64,000 nucleotides of DNA from Mesorhizobium sp. WSM4311 (GCF_002295115.1 NZ_NSFV01000001.1:124001-188000); one strand, 5' to 3'. Positions 8,983 through 17,562 are shown, counted from the first letter of the stretch. Numbers and translations: made by a program. The notes: generated by a model not told the origin, from the letters alone.

Positions 8983-9987
8983 TCAGTTTGCCGCTTGCGC
9001 CTTGAGCGCGCGCAGGATGCGTTCCGGCGTGATCGGCAGCGTGTCGATGCGCACGCCGACCGCGTCGAAGACGGCATTGGCGACCGCCGGTATCTGCGGG
9101 TTGGCGCACATTTCCCCCGGACCCTTGGCGCCGTAAGGCCCGTCCGCCGACGGCCGCTCCAGCACAATGATCTCGGTCTGCGCGAGGTCGCCGGGACCCG
9201 GCATCAGGTATTGGTTGAAATCGGTTCCGCCATGGTCGCGGTTGGGATAATAGGGCTCGGTGGTCTCATAGAGCGCGTGGCTGATGCCCATCCAGGAACC
9301 GCCGACCAGCTGCTGCTCGACCATTTTCGGGTTCAGCGCGCGGCCGATCTCGAACACGTTCTTGACCGTTAAAACCGTGACTTCGCCGGTCTCGTCATCG
9401 ACCTCGACTTCGGCCACGGTGCAGGCGTGGGCATAGCAGGTCGACGGCTTCATCGCGCCGGTCTCCTTGTCCGGGTAGGAGCGCGGGATCAGGAACATGC
9501 CCCGGCCCGATATGGACCGGCCGCGCTTGAAATGCGCCGACAGCGCGACATCGAAGATCGAGATCGATTTCTGCGGTGCGCCCTTGACCAGGATGTTGCC
9601 CTGGCCGTCGGTCTCGAGGTCAGAGGCGTTGACCTCCAGTTCCTCGGCAGCGACTTCCAGCATCACCTGGCGCGCTTCCCTGGCCGCCTGGATGACGGCG
9701 TTGCCGGCGCGGTGCGTGCCGCGCGAGGCGAACGTGCCCATGCAGTGCGGGCCGGTGTCGGTGTCGGCGGTGTCGACGACGACGCGGTCGGTCGGCACGC
9801 CGATGGTCTCGGCGCAGATCTGCGCCATGATCTGCTTCATGCCCTGGCCGAGATCGACGGAGGACAGCGTCACCATGAAATTGCCGGTCGGCGTCGAATG
9901 GACCAGAGCCTGGGTCGGGTCGCCGCCGAGATTCATGCCGGTGGGATAGTTGATCGCGGCGACGCCGCGTCCACGCCGGATTGCCAT
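8983..9987 (-). CDS. Molybdenum hydroxylase large subunit, C-terminal half
   Basis: A 334-residue protein equal to the C-terminal half of a Cox/Xdh-type molybdopterin subunit. It carries the cofactor-binding DLGQGMKQ segment (45-52), GTFASRGTHRAGN (84-96) and the catalytic glutamate E292 in KGPGE, followed by the standard end PITPERILRAL. It starts immediately after the N-terminal half gene: the upstream stop TGA is one base before this ATG. AGGAAGGGAG, a near-ideal Shine-Dalgarno, lies 6-7 bases upstream of the ATG. The two halves together give about 790 residues, the normal size of an undivided subunit. This points to a genuine two-gene large subunit, though an ancestral frameshift is not excluded. 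Confidence 0.85.
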   Translation of the reverse strand: MAIRRGRGVAAINYPTGMNLGGDPTQALVHSTPTGNFMVTLSSVDLGQGMKQIMAQICAETIGVPTDRVVVDTADTDTGPHCMGTFASRGTHRAGNAVIQAAREARQVMLEVAAEELEVNASDLETDGQGNILVKGAPQKSISIFDVALSAHFKRGRSISGRGMFLIPRSYPDKETGAMKPSTCYAHACTVAEVEVDDETGEVTVLTVKNVFEIGRALNPKMVEQQLVGGSWMGISHALYETTEPYYPNRDHGGTDFNQYLMPGPGDLAQTEIIVLERPSADGPYGAKGPGEMCANPQIPAVANAVFDAVGVRIDTLPITPERILRALKAQAAN

Positions 9988-9988
9988 A

Positions 9989-11356
9989 TCAGGCTCCCTT
10001 CCTGTAGGAGGACATCGCCATGAATTTCTCCGCCACCGGCCAGTTGGCGGTGCGCGAGGCTTCCTGCATGCACTCGATGAGCGCTGCCCCTTCCGTCGGC
10101 TGGCGATGCGCCTTCATGTCGCCGTCGCGATAGGCGTTGATGAAGCGGAATTCGAGCGGGTCCATGCCGATCAGCCGCGCCAGCTTGTCCATCTGCACCT
10201 CCAGCGCGAAGTCGCCGATGGTGACGCCGAAGCCGCGCATGGCCGACGACGGCGTGCGGTTGGTGTAGACGCAATAGGTGTCGATCCAGACATTGGGGAT
10301 GGTGTAGGGGCCCGGATAGTGTCCGGCACCCTTCTGCGCGCCATAGGGCGAGTGGCGTGAATAGGCGCCGGCATCGGTGTAGCCGGTGACCTTTCGGGCG
10401 ACGATACGGCCGTCCTTCATCACGCCGTCCTTGATGACGACCTTTTCGGCCGCGCGGGGCGAGGATATCTGCATTTCCTCCTCACGGCTGTAGACAAAGG
10501 AGACCGGCCGGCCCGTGAGCTTGGCGCCGAGGATGGCGATGGGCTCGACGATGACGTCGACCTTGCCGCCAAAACCGCCGCCGACCGTGCCGCCGACGAA
10601 ATGCAGCTTGCTGCCCGGCATCTGCAGGATGATCGAGGTGTTGTCGAGGGTGAAGAACATCGCCTGCGTGTTGGTGTAGCAGGTGAAGCGGTCATTGCCT
10701 TCGGGCGCCACCACGCAGCCGGTGGTCTCGGTCGGCGCATGCTCGATCGGCGAGGATTGGTAGCTCTGCTCCAGGATATGGTCGGCGCCGGCAAAGCCCG
10801 CCTCGACATCGCCGAAACGCACCTTGCGGCACTCGCCGCTGTCATAGAGGTAATAGTTCTGGCCGTGATATTCGTTGACCAGCGGCGCGCCGGGCTTCAG
10901 CGCTTCCTCCATGTCGAAGACGGCCGGCAGCACTTCGTAGTCGATCTTGATCTTGGCTGCGGCCTCCTGCGCGGCGCGCTCGGTCTCGGCAAGCACCGCC
11001 ACCACGGCCTCGCCCTTCCAGCGCACCTTGCCGTCGGCCAGCACCGTCTCGTCCTCAGGGCCGATCTGGATGAGGATCAGGATGGTGTAGACATTGTGCG
11101 GCACGTCCTTGGCGGTCAGTACCTTGACGACCCCCGGATGTTTCTCCGCCTCGGATGTGTCGATCGAGCGGATGCGGGCATGGTGGTGCGGGCTGCGCAC
11201 CATCTTCAGGTGCAGCATGCCGGGAAAGCTGCGGTCGGCGAAAAAGGCGGTCTTGCCGGTGACATGGCCGGGCGAATCCGAACGGGGCCGGGGCTGGCCG
11301 ATCTCGTGCAGATCGTCTTTGCGGACATCGGCGAAGTAGTTCTTGCGCAGTTCCAT
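9989..11356 (-). CDS. Molybdenum hydroxylase large subunit, N-terminal half
   Basis: A 455-residue protein matching the N-terminal half of xanthine dehydrogenase/CO dehydrogenase large subunits. It has the a/b hammerhead region (about 25-135), the molybdopterin loop VGGTVGGGFGGK at 254-265 and SAMRGFGV at 371-378. The latter resembles the AFRGFG loop of xanthine dehydrogenases and lacks the AYxCSFR loop of form I CO dehydrogenases, so this is not a copper-molybdenum CO dehydrogenase. ATG 11356 is chosen; an in-frame GTG twelve codons upstream is inside the 2Fe-2S gene. It ends abruptly at SSYRKGA where the intact family continues into the sequence encoded by the next gene. Confidence 0.87.
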   Translation of the reverse strand: MELRKNYFADVRKDDLHEIGQPRPRSDSPGHVTGKTAFFADRSFPGMLHLKMVRSPHHHARIRSIDTSEAEKHPGVVKVLTAKDVPHNVYTILILIQIGPEDETVLADGKVRWKGEAVVAVLAETERAAQEAAAKIKIDYEVLPAVFDMEEALKPGAPLVNEYHGQNYYLYDSGECRKVRFGDVEAGFAGADHILEQSYQSSPIEHAPTETTGCVVAPEGNDRFTCYTNTQAMFFTLDNTSIILQMPGSKLHFVGGTVGGGFGGKVDVIVEPIAILGAKLTGRPVSFVYSREEEMQISSPRAAEKVVIKDGVMKDGRIVARKVTGYTDAGAYSRHSPYGAQKGAGHYPGPYTIPNVWIDTYCVYTNRTPSSAMRGFGVTIGDFALEVQMDKLARLIGMDPLEFRFINAYRDGDMKAHRQPTEGAALIECMQEASRTANWPVAEKFMAMSSYRKGA

Positions 11357-11366
11357 CGTTGGTCCC

Positions 11367-11849
11367 TCAGGCCGCGTTCTGCGAATTGGCACGGGCCGCC
11401 GCGAGCACCGCCTGGATGATCGGCTCGTAGCCGGTGCAGCGGCAGATATTGCCGGACAGCGCCTCCACCACCTCGTCGCGGCTGGGGTTTGGCGTGTGCT
11501 CGAGCAGCACCTTGGCGGCCATGATCATGCCCGGCGTGCAGAAGCCGCATTGCGTGGCGAAGGTGTCGAGGAAGGCACGCTGCAGCGGATGCAGCACGCC
11601 GCCTTCGGCGAGGCCCGATGTCGTGGTGATGGCAGCGCCATTGCAGGTTTCGGCCAAGGTCAGGCAGGACAGCCTGAGTTCGCCGTCGATGATGACCGAG
11701 CAGGCGCCGCATGTGCCTTGGTGGCAGCCGCCCTTCGGCGAGGTGTCGCCGATCTTGTCGCGCAGAGCGTTGAGCAGCGTCGTGCCGCTGTCGATGAATT
11801 CGGCTTTCTCGGAGCCGTTGAGCGTGAATTGAACCGGGATCTTCGCCAT
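11367..11849 (-). CDS. 2Fe-2S subunit of molybdenum hydroxylase (CoxS/XdhA type)
   Basis: A 160-residue electron-transfer subunit with both clusters complete. The plant-type ferredoxin cysteines are C42, C47, C50 and C62; the alpha-helical second cluster is C101-G-F-C104 and C136-R-C138 followed by TGY. Spacing matches CoxS. It passes electrons from the molybdenum centre to FAD. AGGAGG lies just upstream of ATG 11849. Gene order FAD subunit, 2Fe-2S subunit, molybdenum subunit is the coxMSL order. Confidence 0.93.
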   Translation of the reverse strand: MAKIPVQFTLNGSEKAEFIDSGTTLLNALRDKIGDTSPKGGCHQGTCGACSVIIDGELRLSCLTLAETCNGAAITTTSGLAEGGVLHPLQRAFLDTFATQCGFCTPGMIMAAKVLLEHTPNPSRDEVVEALSGNICRCTGYEPIIQAVLAAARANSQNAA

Positions 11850-11909
11850 GTTTCCTCCTTGCGCGCCTGCCCGACGGATCGGACAGACGCGCGCCCCCCA
11901 ACGGTGATT

Positions 11910-12704
11910 TCAGGCCAGCAGCAGCCGGCCGAGATGGACCGGCAGGACTTCAGCGCGGTACCATGCGCTGGCGATCGGATCGGTGACCGGCGCAATGCCC
12001 TCGGTGGCGGCGGCCAATGCTGCCGCGATGCCGTTCTGGTCGAGTTTCTTTCCCTCGAGCGCCTTTTCCGTCGCCTTGGCCCGCATTGGCCGGTCCGCCA
12101 TGCAGCCAAGCGCGATCCGCGCCGAGGACACGGTGCCGTCGGCGGCCTGTTCCAGGACGGCCGCGATGCTGAGCACCGAAACGCCTTTGGGCTTGACCCG
12201 CGACACTTTCAGGAAGCGGAAGCCGTCGGCCTTTGGCAGTGTGAAACCGACTGACGTGACGATGGAGCGGCTGCCGTCCCGCTTGGCGAGAAAAGTCTCG
12301 ATCGGCAATTCGCCATCCTCGGTGCCGACCATGGCGTCGAGCGCCAGCAAGGCCACGGCGAAATCGCCATAGGGTGCCGGCGCGAACAGATTGCCGCCGA
12401 CGGTCGCCATGTTGCGGATCGCCGGACCGCCGACGGCGCGCGCGGCCTTGGCAAGGATGGCGAGCTCGGGATGACGGGCGATCGCCGCCATGGTCACCGA
12501 TGCGCCGACACGGACCTTGCGGTCGGCGACCGTGATGGCCGTGAGCGCCGGGTCGGTCGATCTGACAAGGCCGAAGACCAAAACATCGCCTTCATTGGCC
12601 GCGCGGACCACGAGTGTGCCGCCGCCGAGATAGCGGGTGCCGGGCGCCTTCAGCGCCGCATTGGCGTCCTTCACGGTCGGGAAAGTCTGGAGGGCAAGCG
12701 CCAT
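11910..12704 (-). CDS. FAD-binding subunit of molybdenum hydroxylase (CoxM type)
   Basis: A 264-residue FAD subunit with the flavin pyrophosphate loops YLGGGT...VRAANEG near residue 25 and NMATVGGNLFAPAPYGD in the middle, and a C-terminal CO-dehydrogenase flavoprotein domain. It completes a three-component Mo/Fe-S/FAD hydroxylase with the genes downstream. ATG 12704 is selected because the extension to 12851 has no family similarity and overlaps the preceding gene; GGAGCG lies upstream. The isoalloxazine-contacting motif is less canonical (GGGTLVVRA) than in XdhA fusion proteins. The final electron acceptor cannot be predicted. Confidence 0.87.
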   Translation of the reverse strand: MALALQTFPTVKDANAALKAPGTRYLGGGTLVVRAANEGDVLVFGLVRSTDPALTAITVADRKVRVGASVTMAAIARHPELAILAKAARAVGGPAIRNMATVGGNLFAPAPYGDFAVALLALDAMVGTEDGELPIETFLAKRDGSRSIVTSVGFTLPKADGFRFLKVSRVKPKGVSVLSIAAVLEQAADGTVSSARIALGCMADRPMRAKATEKALEGKKLDQNGIAAALAAATEGIAPVTDPIASAWYRAEVLPVHLGRLLLA

Positions 12705-12730
12705 GGAACGCTCCTGTTCTGAAGCCCAGT

Positions 12731-13174
12731 TCAGCTCTGGCCGGCAAAATGGCTCTTCAGTGCGTTGAAACCGCCCTGGAAGACGTTGGTCCCCATGCCG
12801 GCGGCGATCTTGTCGGCTTCTTCGGGGGCTGCATCGAAGCTGGCGGTCCATTCGGCATAGGTGCGGTCGCCATCGGTGACACGCCTGAGCTGCAGCGTCG
12901 CCTTGTGGTTGGTCAGCGGCTGCGGCGTTTCCAGGATGGAATAGCTGACGAGGAAGTTCTCATCGGAAAGGTCGAGCAGTTTTTCGCGCAGCCGCGCGCC
13001 GGTGATCAGCTCGAAATTGCGCACGCAGCCGATCGTCGAGGCGTCCTTGCCATCCTCGATATGGCTCTCGACCATGCGCGGATGCCAGCCCGGCAGGCCG
13101 TTGAAGTCGCGTATGCGCGACCAGACCTTTTCGACCGGCGCGTCGATGACGCTGGAGATGGTGACTTTTGCCAT
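12731..13174 (-). CDS. SRPBCC-family protein (CoxG-like)
   Basis: A 147-residue START/SRPBCC-fold protein beginning VTISSVIDAPVEKVW and continuing with the IRDFNGLPGWHP segment of the polyketide-cyclase/CoxG group. In cox operons CoxG is thought to recruit or assist CoxD-CoxE at the membrane or hydroxylase, but small ligand binding is also common for this fold. It lies immediately upstream of the FAD subunit gene on the same strand, with a 26-base gap. No signal peptide. The function is inferred from context and remains uncertain. Confidence 0.75.
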   Translation of the reverse strand: MAKVTISSVIDAPVEKVWSRIRDFNGLPGWHPRMVESHIEDGKDASTIGCVRNFELITGARLREKLLDLSDENFLVSYSILETPQPLTNHKATLQLRRVTDGDRTYAEWTASFDAAPEEADKIAAGMGTNVFQGGFNALKSHFAGQS

Positions 13175-13281
13175 AGGACGTTCCCTTGCGAATGCGATAG
13201 TCGGGCAAGGGTAGGGCGGTGGCCTGGCTGACGCTTATCAATGCGTCTTGTGCGCGTATCAAGGAGTCTGAAAAAGCAGGC

Positions 13282-14109
13282 TCAGGCGGTTGCCCGCGCG
13301 GCCTCGCGATAAAGCGTCGGCGGCACGCCGACATGGTCGCGGAAGAAGCGCGAGAAATTGCCCTGCGTGGTGAAGCCGAGATTGCAGGCGACCGAGATCA
13401 GCGGCTCCTGCGACCAATGCAGCTGCCGCACGGCTTCCTCCATGCGCAGCGTGTTCCAGTAGACGTTGGGCGTCAGATTGGTCTGTTCCTTGAACAGGGC
13501 GAAGAAATGCGGCCGCGACAGGCCGACGCTGCGCGCCACATCGTCGAAGGAGATGCGTTCGCAGACATTGGCCTTCATCAGCTGGATGGCCTTGCGGACG
13601 CGGAAATCCTGCAGGGTGTTGATGCGGGTGCGCGCCTCCTGCGGCGCCGACGCATCGGCGGCATCGAGCACCGAATCAATGAAGCGCTCGATCTCGTAAT
13701 TGGCAACATCGTCGACGCTTTCATTGTCGGTCAGATGGTCGAGCAGGCTGGCGGCGGCCTGGTGCAGCCAGGGCTCCAGCGTGATCGCCGCCTGGGCAAA
13801 CAGCGGCGCGGAGGAGGGCAGGTCGCGTCGACGGCGCGCCCAATCGGGATCGATGTAGAAGGCAAGGAACAGACCGGGCGTCCCGTTTTGCGACAGGACG
13901 TGGCTGTGCGGCTGGAAGGAATTGATGCCGGCGGCGGTGCAGGAACCGAGCCTTACCGTCTCGCGACCGATGGTCATCTCGCCGGCGGTGCCTTCGAGCC
14001 AGATGATGAGATGCGCCTCGACATGGGCATGGGTGACGAAGTCGCTTGCGACATTCAGGACAGAAACATGTCCGAACCGGCCCCAGTAGAGCCTGATCGC
14101 TTCCGTCAT
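13282..14109 (-). CDS. AraC-family transcriptional regulator
   Basis: A 275-residue regulator. The N-terminal cupin-like sensing domain occupies about 1-160. The C-terminal double helix-turn-helix covers about 175-270, with the ISFDDVARSVGLSRPHFFALF first helix-turn-helix and the GFTTQGNFSRFFRDHVGVPP second. It is upstream of and co-oriented with the hydroxylase cluster, separated from the CoxG-like gene by 107 bases, so it is the likely local activator for that cluster. The inducer is unknown. The start at ATG 14109 gives the common length for this subfamily. Confidence 0.85.
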   Translation of the reverse strand: MTEAIRLYWGRFGHVSVLNVASDFVTHAHVEAHLIIWLEGTAGEMTIGRETVRLGSCTAAGINSFQPHSHVLSQNGTPGLFLAFYIDPDWARRRRDLPSSAPLFAQAAITLEPWLHQAAASLLDHLTDNESVDDVANYEIERFIDSVLDAADASAPQEARTRINTLQDFRVRKAIQLMKANVCERISFDDVARSVGLSRPHFFALFKEQTNLTPNVYWNTLRMEEAVRQLHWSQEPLISVACNLGFTTQGNFSRFFRDHVGVPPTLYREAARATA

Positions 14110-14276
14110 GGGTATATCCTCCCGCAGACGACTGGCCTCCCTTCGCCTGCCTGGAGATTGTGCTGCCGGTTGCCTGTTTCCGTCAAGACATAGGCTGTTG
14201 GCGGCAAACGGTGGTGGCTCGCTCCGGCTGATTTTCAGACTGAGCGATAGGAACCGGAACGAACAGCGCTTGGCAA

Positions 14277-14304
14277 TGTCCTTCTCCCATGAGGGAGAAG
14301 GACA
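14277..14304 (-). terminator. Hairpin after the sugar permease gene
   Basis: A perfect 12-base-pair stem TGTCCTTCTCCC / GGGAGAAGGACA with loop ATGA. It lies 13 bases beyond the permease stop on the minus strand. The following T-run is weak, so it may be a repeat-derived hairpin that stabilises mRNA ends rather than a classical intrinsic terminator. It also faces the AraC gene region. Confidence 0.6.
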
Positions 14305-14316
14305 GGCACTTAAATG

Positions 14317-15315
14317 TCAGTCGTTGCGCCTGAAATTGCGGATGCGGTCGAACAGCACCGCCAGCAGGATGGCGCCGCCGATGAAGGTGCCTTGCCAAAA
14401 GGCATTGATGCCAAGCAGGCCAAGGCTGTTGCGGATGACCTCGATGAGGGCCGCGCCGACAATGGCGCCGAAGGCGGTGCCGACGCCGCCGGCCAGGTTG
14501 GCGCCGCCGATGACGGTGGCGGCGATGACCTGCAGCTCCATGCCGGTGCCGAGATTGGTGGTGACGGCGCCGAGCCAGCCGGTCTGGATGATCCCGGCAA
14601 TTCCCGCCGACAGCGCCGATATCATGTAGACGGCTACCTTGATCTGCTTCACTGGGACGCCGGTCAGCGTTGCCGCGTGCTCGTTGCCGCCAATGGCGAA
14701 GATGTGCCGGCCGAACTTGGTCCAGCGCAGGATGAAGCCGGTGATCAGCGCCAAAAGGATCATGTAGAGCACCGGATTGGCGATGCCGAACACCCAGGCG
14801 CCGCCGCCGAGCGCCAGCAGCTTGTCATGGTCCGGCCCGAACTGGAAGACGACGGTGTTGTTGGAGGCGACCATGGCCAGGCTGCGGGCAATCGACAGCA
14901 TGCCGAGCGTCACCACGAAAGGTGGAAAGCCGAGATAGGCGGTCAGGATGCCGTTGAAGGCACCGATGGCGAGCGCGGTGGCGATCGAGGCCAGGATGCC
15001 GATTTCGATCGAATAGCCGGCATGCATGGTGACGGCCAGCACCATCGACGACAGGCACAGTACCGAGCCGACCGACAGATCGATGCCGCCGGTGATGATG
15101 ACGAAGGTCATGCCGAGCGCGACGATGGCGACGAAGGTGATGTTGCGGGTGATGTTGTAGAGGTTCTTCGAGGTTGCGAAAGCGTCGGTGGCGAACGACA
15201 GGAAGATGCAGGCGAGGATGACGGCGATCACCACCCAGAAGGTCTGGGTGGAGAACAGCCGCGACAGGAAAGTGTGCTGCTTCTGCGCGATCGTCTGATC
15301 AAGGGTGACTGCCAT
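14317..15315 (-). CDS. Sugar ABC importer permease, RbsC type
   Basis: A 332-residue permease of the CUT2 (ribose/fructose) class with eight to ten hydrophobic segments. Family hallmarks are the TGGIDLSVGS segment (about residues 75-85) and VIGGANLAGGVGTAFGA near 270. ATG 15315 is preferred to upstream in-frame 15345. It follows the ATPase gene on the minus strand, and the matching binding protein is transcribed divergently from 16561. The permease probably imports a pentose or fructose-like sugar, as in the rhizobial FrcBCA system, but the sugar cannot be assigned. Confidence 0.88.
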   Translation of the reverse strand: MAVTLDQTIAQKQHTFLSRLFSTQTFWVVIAVILACIFLSFATDAFATSKNLYNITRNITFVAIVALGMTFVIITGGIDLSVGSVLCLSSMVLAVTMHAGYSIEIGILASIATALAIGAFNGILTAYLGFPPFVVTLGMLSIARSLAMVASNNTVVFQFGPDHDKLLALGGGAWVFGIANPVLYMILLALITGFILRWTKFGRHIFAIGGNEHAATLTGVPVKQIKVAVYMISALSAGIAGIIQTGWLGAVTTNLGTGMELQVIAATVIGGANLAGGVGTAFGAIVGAALIEVIRNSLGLLGINAFWQGTFIGGAILLAVLFDRIRNFRRND

Positions 15316-15376
15316 TATCGACCTTTCCTGCCGGCGGCGATGCACGCCAGCCTGGTGAAATCCGGATTAGCCGCGC

Positions 15377-16120
15377 TCACGAGACCTGCTCGATGGCGCC
15401 AGTGATGAGCCCGGTGACCTCCTCGGGCGAGCTCGACGCGATTGCCTTGTCGGCGACCTTGCGTCCGCGCCGCATGACGATGACGCGGTCGGCGACGTCG
15501 AACACGTCGGGCATGCGGTGGCTGATCAGCACCACCGCTATGCCCTGGTCGCGCAGATGGCGGATCAGGTTGAGCACTTCGGCGACTTGCCTGACCGAGA
15601 TCGCCGCCGTCGGTTCGTCCATCAGCACGATCTTGGCCTGCGACAGCATTGTGCGGGCGATCGCAACCGCCTGGCGCTGGCCGCCCGACATCTGCTTGAC
15701 GAGATCGCGCGGGCGGGTCTCGGACTTCAGCTCGGCGAAGAGTTGGCCGGCGCGCTTGTACATCGCGGCATAGTCGAGGATGCGGAATGGACCGACGCCG
15801 CGCCGCAACTCGCGGCCGAGATAGACATTGGCGGCCGCTGTCAGATTGTTGCAGAGCGCAAGATCCTGGTGGACGATCTCGATGCCGTGCTGGCGGGCTT
15901 CCGCCGGCTTGTTCAGGATCAATTCCTTGTCGTCCATGCGCATGGTGCCATGGCTCGGATGGAAATTGCCGGCGATCATCTTGACCAGCGTCGACTTGCC
16001 GGCGCCATTGTCGCCCATCAGGCCGACGACCTGGCCGGGTTCGATCGACAGCGACACGTCGTTGACAGCCTGGATGGCGCCAAAATGCTTCGAGATGTTG
16101 GTGAGTTCGAGAACCGCCAC
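15377..16120 (-). CDS. Sugar ABC importer ATPase, single-domain FrcA type
   Basis: An ATPase of about 247 residues with one nucleotide-binding domain: GDNGAGKS (Walker A), MSGGQRQAVAIARTM (signature) and IVLMDEPTAAI (Walker B). Most CUT2 ATPases have two domains; the single-domain form is known in FrcA-like rhizobial systems. The start is uncertain. GTG 16120 gives MAVLELTNISKHFG at the usual position with GGGAGG about ten bases upstream. In-frame ATGs at 16138, 16150 and 16204 are alternatives. It pairs with the 14317-15315 permease and the divergent binding protein. Confidence 0.8.
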   Translation of the reverse strand: MAVLELTNISKHFGAIQAVNDVSLSIEPGQVVGLMGDNGAGKSTLVKMIAGNFHPSHGTMRMDDKELILNKPAEARQHGIEIVHQDLALCNNLTAAANVYLGRELRRGVGPFRILDYAAMYKRAGQLFAELKSETRPRDLVKQMSGGQRQAVAIARTMLSQAKIVLMDEPTAAISVRQVAEVLNLIRHLRDQGIAVVLISHRMPDVFDVADRVIVMRRGRKVADKAIASSSPEEVTGLITGAIEQVS

Positions 16121-16257
16121 CAGCCTGTTGCCTCCCATGTCTTGCTGCATGCCTTTTCCAGGTCGCAGCTCCGATATCGTGCTCCCCATTCCTCCCGGAA
16201 GCAACGATCTTCGGCATTTACGCGAATGCCCGCACGGGCGTCAATTGTCGAAATGGG

Positions 16258-16276
16258 CTATTTGTCAGACGAATAG
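16258..16276. promoter_or_regulatory. Candidate GntR (FadR-type) operator 1
   Basis: CTATTTGTCAGACGAATAG is an imperfect inverted repeat with nine-base arms (eight of nine match) around a central A. The core TTGTC-N-GACGA is close to the FadR-subfamily pattern TnGTnnnACnA. A gene for a FadR-type GntR regulator lies downstream at 17736. Confidence 0.6.
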
Positions 16277-16298
16277 CGACATGTGCCTCTGAAAAATC

Positions 16299-16317
16299 CG
16301 TTTTGTAGGACAAATAG
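16299..16317. promoter_or_regulatory. Candidate GntR (FadR-type) operator 2
   Basis: A right arm GACAAATAG identical to the ideal complement of operator 1's left arm, with a weaker left arm (six of nine). Its centre lies 41 bases from operator 1, close to four helical turns, which would place both on the same DNA face. Confidence 0.5.
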
Positions 16318-16560
16318 CAATTGACGTTGGCGCCGCGCCGTTATTAGTTGACGGTCGGAGAAAGATATCCGGTCCCAAACCATTGTTGCGGCGGGACCGG
16401 TGGGAGGTTATCGGCCGTTCCGGCATGTTGGCGGTCCGGTCGCATCTGAAAATGCTTATCGGCCTTGCACGGCGGCACGAGCGTTGGCTCTGCCATCTCG
16501 CATCAGGTCGATTTGTATGGCGGGCACGCCGTGTCCGTCTGTTTCCAAGGGAGGACTGAC

Positions 16561-17550
16561 ATGAGGAAAACAGTATTGCTCGCCGCCGTCGCCGCCATGG
16601 CGCTGGGCGCCGGGCCGGCTTTGGCCAAGAAGCAGCTCGTCATCGTGGTGAAAGGTCTCGACAATCCATTCTTCGAAGCCATCCATCAGGGCTGCGAGAA
16701 ATGGAACAAGGAGAACGCGAGTTCGGAATATGCGTGCTTCTACACCGGTCCGGCGTCGACTTCCGACGAGGCTGGCGAGGCGCAGATCGTCCAGGATATG
16801 CTGAGCAAGCCCGACACGGTGGCGATGGCGATTTCGCCGTCCAACGCGCCGCTGATCGCGCAGACGATCAAGAGCGCCAATCCGTCGATCCCGATCATGA
16901 CCGTCGACGCCGACCTTGCCAAGGAAGATGCAGCCCTTCGCAAGACCTATCTCGGCACCGACAACTATCTGATGGGCAAGAAGATCGGCGAGTACATCAA
17001 GAAGGCCAAGCCGAATGGCGGCACGATCTGCACGATCGAAGGCAATCCGGCTGCCGACAACATCCTGCGCCGCGCACAAGGCATGCGCGACGCTCTGACG
17101 GGCAAGGAAGGTCTCGCGACACTTGCCGGTGAAGGCGGATGGACGGAAGTCGCCGGCTGCCCGGTGTTCACCAACGACGACGGCGCCAAGGGCGTTCAGG
17201 CGATGACGGACATCCTCGCCGCCAACCCCAAGCTCGACGCCTTCGGCATCATGGGCGGTTGGCCGCTGTTCGGCGCGCCGCAGCCTTATCGTGACCTGGT
17301 TGGACCGCTGAAGGACCGGCTGGCCAAGAACGACTTCGTCATCGGCGCCGCCGACACGATCGGCGACGAAGTGGCGATCGCCAAGGACGGCCTGGTCACC
17401 GCGCTGGTCGGCCAGCGGCCCTTTGAAATGGGCTACAAGGCGCCGTCGGTGATGATCGACCTGATCACGGGCAAGAAGGTCGACGATCCGGTCTTCACCG
17501 GCCTCGATGAGTGCACCAAGGACACGGTCGACACCTGCATCCAGAAATAG
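16561..17550 (+). CDS. Sugar ABC importer periplasmic binding protein (CUT2/RbsB type)
   Basis: A 329-residue type I periplasmic binding protein. The signal peptide covers about 1-22 (basic start, alanine-rich core, ALA cleavage). It has the RbsB-like order of I-V-V-K-G-L-D-N-P-F-F near the mature N-terminus, AISPSNAPLIAQTI, and the T-V-D-A-D substrate-lobe segment. Two C-terminal cysteines (TGLDECTKDTVDTC) may form a disulfide. ATG 16561 is preceded by GGGAGG. It is divergent from its ATPase and permease and is followed by a strong hairpin, then a GntR regulator. Confidence 0.88.
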   Translation: MRKTVLLAAVAAMALGAGPALAKKQLVIVVKGLDNPFFEAIHQGCEKWNKENASSEYACFYTGPASTSDEAGEAQIVQDMLSKPDTVAMAISPSNAPLIAQTIKSANPSIPIMTVDADLAKEDAALRKTYLGTDNYLMGKKIGEYIKKAKPNGGTICTIEGNPAADNILRRAQGMRDALTGKEGLATLAGEGGWTEVAGCPVFTNDDGAKGVQAMTDILAANPKLDAFGIMGGWPLFGAPQPYRDLVGPLKDRLAKNDFVIGAADTIGDEVAIAKDGLVTALVGQRPFEMGYKAPSVMIDLITGKKVDDPVFTGLDECTKDTVDTCIQK

Positions 17551-17562
17551 GTCTTTCGATCC

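Larger units (their letters stand above)
16121..16560. promoter_or_regulatory. Divergent promoter region of the sugar importer
   Basis: A 440-base gap between the ATPase (leftward) and binding-protein (rightward) genes; no credible gene is seen. It contains two GntR-type operator candidates (listed separately at 16258 and 16299). TTGACG at 16321-16326 is a possible -35 for the rightward promoter, but no well-spaced -10 was recognised. The binding protein start is preceded by GGGAGGACTGAC, a good ribosome binding site. Confidence 0.6.

Noticed and set aside
8983..11849. Assignment as aerobic carbon monoxide dehydrogenase
   Set aside because: The large subunit has AMRGFG instead of the AYxCSFR active-site loop, so the copper-binding cysteine is missing.
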